Assembly: GCA_958349075.1 (NCBI GenBank)
Contig: CATWBR010000018.1
Coordinates: 1-20,187, forward strand
Direction of reading: 5' to 3'
DNA length: 20,187 bases
DNA from: an uncultured Clostridium sp.
GTDB lineage: Bacteria; Bacillota; Clostridia; Lachnospirales; Lachnospiraceae
Shown: positions 8,071 through 14,003 of the stretch, one piece after another
Layout of the letters: the number at the start of each line of letters is the position of its first letter
Position numbering within the stretch: position 1 is the first letter of the stretch
Position numbers and translations under genes: made by a program
Notes under the pieces: generated by a model
What the model was told of the DNA's origin: nothing
The model's input: only the letters and a program-made list of their open reading frames with translations
Database searches by the model: none

Positions 8071-8505
8071 ATGGAAACGATCCTGGTGAGCGCCTGTCTG
8101 CTGGGAGAAAAATGCAAGTACAGCGGTGAATCTAATTACTGCCAGGAAGTAGTGGATTTTTTAAAGAGCACAGGAGCGGAGATTATACCCGTCTGCCCGG
8201 AGGTACTGGGCGGACTTCCGACACCCCGCATGCCTGCCGAGATCAGGGATGAGAGAGTGATCACGGAGGACGGGCGCGATGTGACCGAAGAATACATAAA
8301 AGGCGCCGGAGAGACGCTGAAAATTGCACGGGAAAAAAACTGCCGGAGGGCGGTCTTAAAAGACAGGAGCCCGTCTTGCGGCAGCGGTTTCATCTACGAC
8401 GGGAATTTTGCAAAGAAATTAATCCCGGGTGACGGAATGACAGTCCGGCTTTTGAAAGAAGCTGGGATCAGCGTGTGTGGAGAGAGCGGCCTGAAAAAAT
8501 CCTAA
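8071..8505 (+). CDS. DUF523 family protein
   Basis: 144 residues with the family landmarks LVSACLLGEKCKYSG near the N-terminus, PVCPEVLGGLPTPRMPAEI in the middle and LKDRSPSCGSG near residue 100. Conserved cysteines in all three suggest metal binding or redox chemistry, but the function of DUF523 is not established. I chose ATG 8071, 6 bases after GAGGGAG (8058-8064), because homologues start just before this LVSACLLG strand; ATG 8032, with AAGGAG 10 bases upstream, would add 13 polar residues. The gene follows the exporter by 81 bp, across a small GGGCC/GGCCC hairpin at 7996-8011 that has no T tail, so read-through from the exporter is likely. Its stop overlaps that of the converging small regulator gene by 4 bp. 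Confidence 0.85.
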   Translation: METILVSACLLGEKCKYSGESNYCQEVVDFLKSTGAEIIPVCPEVLGGLPTPRMPAEIRDERVITEDGRDVTEEYIKGAGETLKIAREKNCRRAVLKDRSPSCGSGFIYDGNFAKKLIPGDGMTVRLLKEAGISVCGESGLKKS

Positions 8506-8783
8506 AGAAGTCTGTCTTCGGAATTTTCCAGAGCCTTGAACGAGTCTCTGTCAGAAGATACGGGGGACGGCTCACATAAACCGCTGTCCGGCCTGTATTC
8601 AAATATATCTTCCACCCTGCAATCCAGAATGCTGCAGAGCGTCTCGATTGTATGGGTGGATACATACATATTCTTTTTCAGCCGTCCAATCTGTCCGGCG
8701 CTGAATCCGTAGTACTTGATCAGACGGTATTGAGTTATCTTCTTTTCTTTCATGGTTTTCCATAATTTATCATAAGTAATCAA
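8502..8783 (-). CDS. Small XRE/Cro-CI-type DNA-binding protein
   Basis: A 93-residue protein dominated by one helix-turn-helix domain (ITYDKLWKTMKEKK, then ITQYRLIKYYGFSAGQIGRL, then THTIETLCSILDCRVEDI), ending in a short acidic tail. This is the compact Cro/CI-type class common in Firmicutes, related to proteins that begin MISYNPLWKTM. No ATG fits: the start is UUG at 8783-8781, with GGGAGG about 10-12 bases upstream on the minus strand. The longer frame back to 9008 runs into hairpin-rich repeat DNA and is not credible protein. It converges on the DUF523 gene with a 4-bp overlap and has no obvious partner gene, so its target is unknown. Confidence 0.8.
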   Translation of the reverse strand: MITYDKLWKTMKEKKITQYRLIKYYGFSAGQIGRLKKNMYVSTHTIETLCSILDCRVEDIFEYRPDSGLCEPSPVSSDRDSFKALENSEDRLL

Positions 8784-8941
8784 GGTATCTGCACCTCCCA
8801 CTACATTAAATACTGAACCGCTTTGGTTGCATATTATCCATAAGTGGTCTATGTTCATCTTATGTGCTTGGAAGGACGGGAAGCGGTGATCTGTCATCTT
8901 GCTGTCCACTCCGTGCCCAGCAACACGCTTCGCGATGCACA

Positions 8942-9017
8942 GAAACGGTAAAAAGCACCGTTTCGCGCCGCAACCCTCGGGATTTTTGTGACTTACACTG
9001 CGCTCCACTCACAAAAA
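8942..9017. repeat. Pair of inverted repeats (potential RNA hairpins)
   Basis: First hairpin: GAAACGGT (8942-8949) pairs perfectly with ACCGTTTC (8957-8964) around a 7-base loop. Second: TTTTTGTGA (8983-8991) pairs perfectly with TCACAAAAA (9009-9017) around a 17-base loop, with further imperfect pairing out to CCGC/GCGG flanks ending near 9028. The arrangement looks like a structured non-coding element rather than a simple terminator; direction of transcription is unknown. Confidence 0.5.
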
Positions 9018-9107
9018 ACGCCTCGCGGAATACAACCGGTTTATAGGTACAAGTGGTTGCGGCAATACCATCCCCGCACTTGACGAAAGAGATAATCGGC
9101 CTCTGAA

Positions 9108-9172
9108 GATGACGGACGGGGCAGTACACTTCGCTGAGTCTTCAGTCCCGTCGACAACTTGCCCGGATTCCC
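9108..9172 (+). repeat. Partial third copy of the scpB-side palindromic repeat family
   Basis: GATGACGGACGGGGC, then CTTCGC, TCTTCAGTCCCG and CGACAA occur in the same order and spacing as in the copy at 12994-13181 (GATGGCGGACGGGGC, CTTCGC, TCTTCAGTCCGGG, CGACAA). Only one half of the palindrome is recognisable; the opposite arm is missing or too diverged. Confidence 0.6.
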
Positions 9173-9200
9173 CCTCATCTCAACTAAATTAAAAGTCTGC

Positions 9201-9230
9201 TTGACGTTTTTTTAAATATAAGTGTATTAG
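9201..9230 (+). promoter_or_regulatory. Candidate rubrerythrin promoter
   Basis: TTGACG at 9201-9206 and TATTAG at 9225-9230 with an 18-bp spacer, followed by a leader of about 60 bases. The AT-rich stretch 9207-9229 (AAATATAAGTGTATTA) loosely recalls a PerR box, and rubrerythrins are often PerR-controlled in clostridia, but the dyad is imperfect and I would not call an operator. Confidence 0.45.
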
Positions 9231-9296
9231 GATTGGTATACATTGCCTGTTTTCGGAGTAACTAGTACCAACAAATGAATGAGGAGGACTAAGTTG

Positions 9297-9908
9297 ATGG
9301 ACAGTGTTTTGAAAACAAGCGCTACTGCTAAAAATCTGATGCGTGCTTTTGCCGGTGAGAGCCAGGCGAGAAACCGCTATACGTTTGCCGCCTCAGTGGC
9401 TAAGAAGGAAGGGCTTCCTGTAATTGAGAAGGTCTTTTTATATACGGCCGAGCAGGAGAAGGAGCATGCGGAAGTATTTTATAAGTTCTTAAAGGAAATG
9501 ACGGGAGAGACAATCCATATTGACGGCGGATATCCGGTTGATATGTGTGAGAAAACCGTGGATCTTTTAAGGGCCGCGGAACACAATGAATTTGAAGAGT
9601 TCGATGTGGTATATAAAGACTTCGGTGATGTGGCTCTGGAAGAGGGATTTGACCGTATCGGCCATGTATTCCACATGATCGCGGATATCGAGAAAACCCA
9701 TGGGGATCGGTTCGGCATTTTCGCCAACCTGCTTGAAAGCAGCAGACTCTTTGCTTCCGAGGAAGACACTGAGTGGATCTGCCTGAACTGCGGCTATATC
9801 TTCGAAGGAAAAATTGCACCCAAGTACTGCCCGGTTTGTGAACATGAGCAGGGGTACTTTATACGCCTTGAGCAGGCTCCTTACGCCAACCTGCGTGAGA
9901 ACTGCTGA
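9297..9908 (+). CDS. rbr: Rubrerythrin
   Basis: 203-residue non-haem iron protein. The N-terminal ferritin-like four-helix domain has GESQARNRY with Glu21, the iron-binding EKEH (Glu54/His57) and a second EKTH (Glu132/His135). The C-terminal rubredoxin-like domain binds one iron through CLNC (162, 165) and CPVC (178, 181). Rubrerythrin reduces hydrogen peroxide in the cytoplasm of anaerobes using electrons from NADH via rubredoxin or flavoproteins. ATG 9297 is preceded by GAGGAGG (9281-9287) at 9 bases; an upstream in-frame ATG at 9279 overlaps this ribosome site and is unlikely. Length is slightly above the usual 180-195. The gene appears to be transcribed alone, with a hairpin after it. Confidence 0.95.
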   Translation: MDSVLKTSATAKNLMRAFAGESQARNRYTFAASVAKKEGLPVIEKVFLYTAEQEKEHAEVFYKFLKEMTGETIHIDGGYPVDMCEKTVDLLRAAEHNEFEEFDVVYKDFGDVALEEGFDRIGHVFHMIADIEKTHGDRFGIFANLLESSRLFASEEDTEWICLNCGYIFEGKIAPKYCPVCEHEQGYFIRLEQAPYANLRENC

Positions 9909-9959
9909 CAAGATGCGTTATAATGCAGTATTATTGTCTGCGCCGGTTACGGCAGACCG

Positions 9960-9992
9960 CGGTAAAAAGTCCGTTCTTCGGACTTTTTACCG
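9960..9992 (+). terminator. Hairpin after rubrerythrin (terminator or attenuator)
   Basis: A perfect 14-bp stem (9960-9973 with 9979-9992) around a 5-base TTCTT loop. The T-run lies inside the right arm (CTTTTTACCG) and not after it, so on the plus strand it is not a classic terminator, although partial termination is likely. It lies 51 bp before the next start. Confidence 0.6.
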
Positions 9993-10042
9993 GTTGGTTT
10001 CCGTGCGTTTGCCGGATTCTAAAAATGATTCAGGAGGATTTT

Positions 10043-10924
10043 ATGATATATGCCTGTATGGCTGCCCTGGCGGCCGTTGCCGGGGGAATGGTTCTGCGAT
10101 CGGAATATGAAAAAAAACACTTTGTCACAGATCACTACCAGATTACCTCGGGAAAAATAAAAGGGAACAAACGGGAATTTGTATTTCTATCCGATCTACA
10201 TAACAACGAATTTGGTGAGAGAAACAGAAAATTGACGGAAGAGATAGACAGAATCCATCCGGATGCCGTTCTGATTGGCGGCGATATGATGGTTACGAGA
10301 GGGAACGCCGATTTGCGGGTAACGCTGGAACTGGTGCGGGAACTGGCCGCGCGCTACCCGGTCTTTTATGCGAATGGAAACCATGAGGAGCGGATGAGGC
10401 GGGAGAGGACGGTCTACGGCGATCTCTATGACAGGTTTATAAAGGGGCTAGCCGATGCGGGGGCCGTCTATCTCTCCGACTTAAGCGCGGACTTTGGCGA
10501 GGATATCCGCATCACCGGATGTAATATGGAGGAACAATATTACCGCCACCGTTTTACCATCCCGGGGCTGCCGGAGAGGGAACTGGAGCGTCATGCCGGG
10601 AAGGCGGATCCGGCCAGGTTCCAGGTTCTTATGCTCCACTCTCCGCTGTTCTTTAAGAGCTGCAGGCAGTGGGGAGCCGATTTGACCCTGTCCGGCCATT
10701 TCCATGGAGGAACCATCCGCCTGCCGTTCCTGGGCGGAGTGATGACCCCGCAATACCAGTTTTTTCTGCCCTGGTGCGCCGGCAGGTTCGACAGTGAAGG
10801 GAAGACGATGTTAGTCAGCCGCGGGCTGGGGACACATTCCATTAACATCAGGCTGAACGACAGGCCGCAGCTCATCCGGATCACCCTGAAGCCGGAGGGG
10901 GTTGCCATGAAAAATCATCTTTGA
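10043..10924 (+). CDS. Membrane-anchored metallophosphoesterase (YaeI/YkoQ-like)
   Basis: 293 residues with an N-terminal hydrophobic segment (residues 3-18, AALAAVAGGMVL), likely a signal anchor, then a calcineurin-like phosphoesterase domain. The metal ligands are visible in order: Asp51 and His53 in DLHNN, Asp81 in GGDMM, Asn113 and His114 in NGNHE, His199 in MLHSP, then SGHFHGG with His219 and His221. Such proteins use two divalent metal ions to hydrolyse phosphodiesters or pyrophosphates; the relatives called YaeI or YkoQ are membrane associated with uncertain substrates. ATG 10043 follows AGGAGG (10032-10037) at 5 bases; the longer frame from 9923 reads through the preceding hairpin and lacks a ribosome site. 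The MITE-like element starts 6 bases after its stop. Confidence 0.9.
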   Translation: MIYACMAALAAVAGGMVLRSEYEKKHFVTDHYQITSGKIKGNKREFVFLSDLHNNEFGERNRKLTEEIDRIHPDAVLIGGDMMVTRGNADLRVTLELVRELAARYPVFYANGNHEERMRRERTVYGDLYDRFIKGLADAGAVYLSDLSADFGEDIRITGCNMEEQYYRHRFTIPGLPERELERHAGKADPARFQVLMLHSPLFFKSCRQWGADLTLSGHFHGGTIRLPFLGGVMTPQYQFFLPWCAGRFDSEGKTMLVSRGLGTHSINIRLNDRPQLIRITLKPEGVAMKNHL

Positions 10925-10930
10925 TATACT

Positions 10931-11092
10931 AGAGCGTGTTTGAAAATTGCTTTTCGTCAGATGTGCGTCACACTTTGTGGGAGATTCGTCCCCGATGAAG
11001 GAGGCGTAGTGGGCTACGCTGACTGAATTGGGGGCAAATATGCCGCGAAGTGGGGCGTGCAGATGGCGGAAATGAATTTTCAAACACGCTCT
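10931..11092. mobile_element. 162-bp MITE-like palindromic element
   Basis: Perfect 18-bp terminal inverted repeats: AGAGCGTGTTTGAAAATT (10931-10948) and its reverse complement (11075-11092). The inner arms (about 10949-10981 and 11042-11074) pair with many G-T wobbles, and the centre has GCGTAG-TGGG-CTACGC (11004-11019). The whole unit can thus fold into one long hairpin. It has no coding capacity, lies in the gap between the phosphoesterase gene and scpA, and a 17-bp exact match to its left end occurs at 4226-4242. This fits a non-autonomous transposable element or a mobile structured repeat. No clear target-site duplication was seen, and no transposase here has matching ends. Confidence 0.75.
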
Positions 11093-11136
11093 GGCAGAGA
11101 ACGACAGCCCTCCGGCCACCGGGGGAGGAAGATGCA

Positions 11137-11961
11137 TTGACGAAAGAAGAAAAACAGATGGGAATTTCCTATAAGCTTGAGAATTTTGAAGGTCCGCTGG
11201 ATCTTCTCCTCCATTTAATAGAAAAGAATAAAGTCAGTATTTATGATATCCCGATCGTGCTGATCACGCAGCAGTATCTGGATTACGTCAGCCGGATGGA
11301 GAAGACGGATTTGGACATTGTCAGCGAATTTCTCGTGATGGCGGCAACCCTGATCGATATAAAGTCAAGGATGCTTTTGCCTGCCCAGGACGAGGAAGAA
11401 GAGGATGAGGAGGATCCGAGAGCCGAGCTGGTACGCCGGCTGCTGGAGTATAAGACATATAAATACATGGCCCAGGAGCTGGAGGAGCGGGAGCAGGACG
11501 CGGAGCGCCTTCTCTACAAGGATCCGACGATCCCCAGGGAGGTTCTTAAGTATGAGCCGCCCGTAGATTTGGACAGCCTGCTGGACGGCCTGACGCTGGC
11601 AAAGCTACAGAGCATTTTTGACTCCGTGATGAAACGCAAGGAGGACAAGATTGACCCGGTGAGAAGTAACTTCGGCACAATCCGAAAGGAGCCGGTGAGC
11701 CTGGAGCAGAAAATCGGTTCGGTTATGCAGTATGCGAGAAAACACAGAACGTTCAGCTTCCGTCAGATCCTAGAGAAGCAGACGGGCCGCCTGGAAGTGG
11801 TGGTAACGTTTCTGGCTGTGCTTGAACTGATGAAGATGGGGAAAATATGCCTGACGCAGGAAGCATTGTTTGACGATATGTACATAGAAACCCTGGAACC
11901 GGAAGGAGAGACGGGAGAACTCGATCTGGAAGGTCTGGAGGACTTTGAAGAACAGGAATGA
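11137..11961 (+). CDS. scpA: Segregation and condensation protein A
   Basis: Kleisin subunit of the Smc-ScpAB condensin, which loads on and compacts the chromosome. The N-terminal Smc-neck-binding domain begins with the family hallmark YKLENFEGPLDLLLHLIEKN; an acidic stretch follows (DEEEEDEEDPRAELVRRLLEYK, about residues 88-110) and a C-terminal winged helix (FRQILEKQTGRLEVVVTFLAVLELMK) that contacts the Smc head. I choose UUG at 11137 because GGGAGGA (11123-11129) lies 7 bases upstream; ATG 11158 (MGISYKLENFEGP) is the alternative and has a poor ribosome site, so the first seven residues are uncertain. The gene begins 45 bp after the MITE-like element. scpB follows after 8 bp. Confidence 0.95.
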   Translation: MTKEEKQMGISYKLENFEGPLDLLLHLIEKNKVSIYDIPIVLITQQYLDYVSRMEKTDLDIVSEFLVMAATLIDIKSRMLLPAQDEEEEDEEDPRAELVRRLLEYKTYKYMAQELEEREQDAERLLYKDPTIPREVLKYEPPVDLDSLLDGLTLAKLQSIFDSVMKRKEDKIDPVRSNFGTIRKEPVSLEQKIGSVMQYARKHRTFSFRQILEKQTGRLEVVVTFLAVLELMKMGKICLTQEALFDDMYIETLEPEGETGELDLEGLEDFEEQE

Positions 11962-11969
11962 GATAACAG

Positions 11970-12623
11970 ATGGAACAGGAAAATATGGTATTTTCGGAGG
12001 ATGAGGCGATTGTGGAAGCCGTTCTCTTCACAATGGGCAAATCCGTTGAAGTGCGTCAGATAGCAGCGGCTCTCGGCCGCGATGCAGAGGCGGCAAAGGA
12101 TGCGGTGATGCGCCTGAAAGAGCGGTATGAGAAGGAGCAGAGAGGAATGCAGATCATAGAGCTGGAGGACAGCTACCAGATGTGCACCAGGGCCAGGTAT
12201 TACGAGAACCTGATACAGGTAGCCTCCGCTCCAAAGAAACAGATCCTGACGGACGTGGTGCTGGAGACACTTTCCATTATTGCCTATAAGCAGCCAATCA
12301 CAAAGCTTGAGATAGAAAAAATCAGGGGTGTCAAATCGGATCACGCCGTCAACCGTCTGATTGAGTACAACCTGGTATATGAAGTAGGCCGCCTGGATGC
12401 CCCGGGCCGCCCTGCCCTTTTTGCCACAACAGAAGAATTCCTGCGGCGCTTCGGCGTCGGATCGACGGAAGAACTGCCGGAGATCAATCCGCGGCAGGTG
12501 GATGAATTCAGGCTGGAGGTGGAGGAAGAGATAGGGAGGAGAAATGAGGACGCCGCCGGCACGGATGGCGGACGGGATGGTGAAAGGGGAGGGGATGAGT
12601 CTTCAGTCCCGAGCGGAGTTTGA
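11970..12623 (+). CDS. scpB: Segregation and condensation protein B with repeat-encoded C-terminal tail
   Basis: ScpB dimer subunit that binds ScpA in the Smc complex. Two winged-helix domains are recognisable: EDEAIVEAVLFTMGKSVEVRQIAAAL in the first, ILTDVVLETLSIIAYKQPITK with the following RGVKSDHAVNRLIEYNLV in the second, and the conserved RLDAPGRPALFATTEEFLRRFG near residue 150. The body of the family ends near residue 190. From residue 192 the frame enters a dispersed repeat (base 12543 on), which supplies the last 26 residues (NEDAAGTDGG, then GRDGERGGDESSVPSGV), a low-complexity Gly/Asp/Glu tail. The original end of the gene was probably replaced when the repeat arrived. Function should be intact because the tail lies beyond the conserved domains. 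Confidence 0.95.
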   Translation: MEQENMVFSEDEAIVEAVLFTMGKSVEVRQIAAALGRDAEAAKDAVMRLKERYEKEQRGMQIIELEDSYQMCTRARYYENLIQVASAPKKQILTDVVLETLSIIAYKQPITKLEIEKIRGVKSDHAVNRLIEYNLVYEVGRLDAPGRPALFATTEEFLRRFGVGSTEELPEINPRQVDEFRLEVEEEIGRRNEDAAGTDGGRDGERGGDESSVPSGV

Positions 12624-12735
12624 TGGCGATGTGGGGATTCCGGAAGAAAGAAATCTCCACCGGGGGGACTATGACCGGGACTGAAGGCGCGAAGGTGATC
12701 GCCTTCACCTATCCGCCCCGCCATGTCCCGCCAAC
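12543..12735 (+). repeat. Palindromic repeat, copy A (overlaps scpB 3' end)
   Basis: Starts AATGAGGACGCCG; bases 12543-12576 match the reverse complement of 13149-13182 at 32 of 34 positions. The copy is itself an imperfect palindrome: CTTCAGTCCCG (12601-12611) is the exact inverse of 12676-12686, and GGATGGCGGACGGG (12563-12576) has a diverged inverse in ATCCGCCCCGCCAT (12710-12723). The same order of blocks, on the opposite strand, makes up copy B. Confidence 0.75.
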
Positions 12736-12993
12736 TGTCCTGTTTCTGGGGGGTGGCGGAAATCAGACAACTACGCTATTTCCAAACCAAAACAGACTAA
12801 TTCCTAATACACATTTTCCCTGCATTTTCACCACTATATCCAATCTAACGCGCACCATTCAGAAATTTCCAGATTGCCCCGCAATCTTTTCAACAAACCA
12901 ATCGATTCAATCCATCCACACCCCATCAGCCTCAAAAAAATTATCCGGATCAACCCAGAACCATCGATCCCCCCTACGTCCCCCTCTTGACAG
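12736..12993. other. Strongly C-skewed spacer between repeat copies; no gene called
   Basis: By my count, bases 12771-12990 hold 79 C and only 17 G on the plus strand. The plus-strand frame through it (from 12620) encodes a Pro/Thr/Ser/Asn-rich product with no domain and a start overlapping scpB, so I do not call it. On the minus strand one frame reads stretches such as RWFWVDPDNFFEADGVWMD and VLGISLFWFG broken by stops, which could be an eroded small gene, or chance. Confidence 0.5.
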
Positions 12994-13181
12994 ATGAGAC
13001 AATCAGCCGACGGAACGGATGGCGGACGGGGCCGATCCCTTCGCCGTCTTCAGTCCGGGCGACAATGTAGTGGGGGGAATTTGTTCTTCCTCCTTCCCCG
13101 AAAGCGACTGCCTGCCGTGACTGATGACTCACCAACCCAACCCGCCGCCCCGTCCGCCATCCGTTCCGTCGGCGTCCTCAT
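12994..13181 (-). repeat. Palindromic repeat, copy B (carries stop codon of the CPBP gene)
   Basis: Perfect 26-bp terminal inverted repeats, 13006-13031 and 13148-13173, whose core is GGAACGGATGGCGGACGGGG. Both ends extend outward with ATGAG-GAC-like bases (12994-13000 and 13174-13181) with a small length difference. The interior has CTTCAGTCCGGG (13048-13059). It is oriented opposite to copy A. Its right edge supplies the TGA of the minus-strand CPBP gene, and its hairpin may act as that gene's terminator. Confidence 0.8.
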
Positions 13182-13999
13182 TCTTCAATCAAATTTCCCA
13201 CATGTCTTTTCTCAAAAAACATATCCTTCTGCGCCATCACGATGATCACCGCCGCGATTGTGATAAAAATCGTCTGTACGCATTTTGTCTGGGGCGTCAT
13301 CGCAATTTTCTCCTGAAAGAAGTTGACAAATAAATGAAAGATAATGCAGGCCAGCATACTGCGGCGGTTTTTTACATAGACCCATGTCGTGATAAATCCC
13401 AGCGGAATGACGCTCAAAAGGAAGTTGATCACATATCCGGGGCCGGCCTGCGCCAGGCCTGCCTGGTAGGTTCCCGGGATGAAAAAGAGCGGAATATGCC
13501 AGCAGGACCATATAAAACCAAACCAGACAGACTCCGTGAACCAACTGAAGTACTGGGCGATGGAGTCTTCCCCGTAACCGCGCCAGCCCACTTCCTCAAT
13601 GACCGAGGCGGCCAGGATGGTAATCAGGGCGGAGCTTCCCTTAACCGAGAAAGAAAATCCTTCCGTAAATGAAAACTGGTCGAGCGACTGGCCGAACAGG
13701 GTGGAGGTGAGGATTGAGAGCGCCACGATAATGCCGAACAGGACGGCGGCAGCCACGATGCTGAGCGGATGTATGCGGTAGAAGCCGGTCAGCTTCCGGT
13801 AAAAGTCTGCTTTCAGGCTCCGGCTCTTGGAGAACATGACCGTGAGGACGGCCGTTGCGGCCGGAACGCAGAGACCCAAAAACATGAGAAAGAGGGCGGT
13901 GCCGTTATCCTCAATAAAGACCGCGGCAATCCAGAATGCCCAGGTGAAGGCGAAGACCCGCAGGTAAAAACGGAATGGGTGGTAGGTATAGGGAGTCAT
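13178..13999 (-). CDS. CPBP family intramembrane metalloprotease
   Basis: 273 residues with about seven to eight membrane segments. The CPBP/Abi motifs are present: EEVGWRG (Glu135, Glu136, Arg140), WSCWH (His168) and HLFVN (His222, Asn226), which together would bind the catalytic metal within the membrane. The family includes Rce1-like CAAX proteases, bacteriocin self-immunity proteins and regulators that cut anti-sigma or other membrane proteins; the target here is unknown. It starts 4 bases after the stop codon of the XRE gene, whose last bases carry its AAGGAG ribosome site, so translation is coupled. Its own stop codon lies in repeat copy B. Co-transcription with a regulator carrying a beta-rich surface-type domain suggests an envelope-linked role, by inference. 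Confidence 0.9.
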   Translation of the reverse strand: MTPYTYHPFRFYLRVFAFTWAFWIAAVFIEDNGTALFLMFLGLCVPAATAVLTVMFSKSRSLKADFYRKLTGFYRIHPLSIVAAAVLFGIIVALSILTSTLFGQSLDQFSFTEGFSFSVKGSSALITILAASVIEEVGWRGYGEDSIAQYFSWFTESVWFGFIWSCWHIPLFFIPGTYQAGLAQAGPGYVINFLLSVIPLGFITTWVYVKNRRSMLACIIFHLFVNFFQEKIAMTPQTKCVQTIFITIAAVIIVMAQKDMFFEKRHVGNLIEE

Positions 14000-14003
14000 G
14001 CGC

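Larger units (their letters stand above)
8784..9296. other. 513-bp non-coding region: hairpins, partial repeat copy, rubrerythrin promoter
   Basis: I see no convincing gene. From the left it holds the leader of the small regulator (minus strand), a segment with two clear inverted repeats (8942-9017), a partial copy of the palindromic repeat family seen after scpB (9108-9172), and the rubrerythrin promoter (from 9201). Short open frames on both strands over 8860-9130 have unlikely residue make-up (rich in Cys, Arg, His) and no ribosome sites. Confidence 0.7.

Noticed and set aside
8864..9129. Open frames on both strands in the region before rubrerythrin
   Set aside because: They cover hairpins and repeat sequence, have odd residue make-up and no ribosome sites.
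9207..9229. PerR operator at the rubrerythrin promoter
   Set aside because: The AT-rich stretch only loosely resembles the inverted-repeat consensus; the dyad is not convincing.
12825..12893. Small hydrophobic minus-strand peptide (MQGKCVLGISLFWFG and onward)
   Set aside because: Only about 20 residues, no clear ribosome site or promoter; kept only as a note on the skewed spacer.
12620..12997. 125-codon plus-strand frame overlapping the scpB stop
   Set aside because: It runs through repeat copy A and the C-skewed spacer; the product is Pro/Thr/Ser/Asn-rich with no domain and no proper ribosome site.
12543..13181. CRISPR array
   Set aside because: The repeats are inverted palindromic units with unequal, non-spacer-like intervals; there is no regular direct-repeat array and no cas gene.
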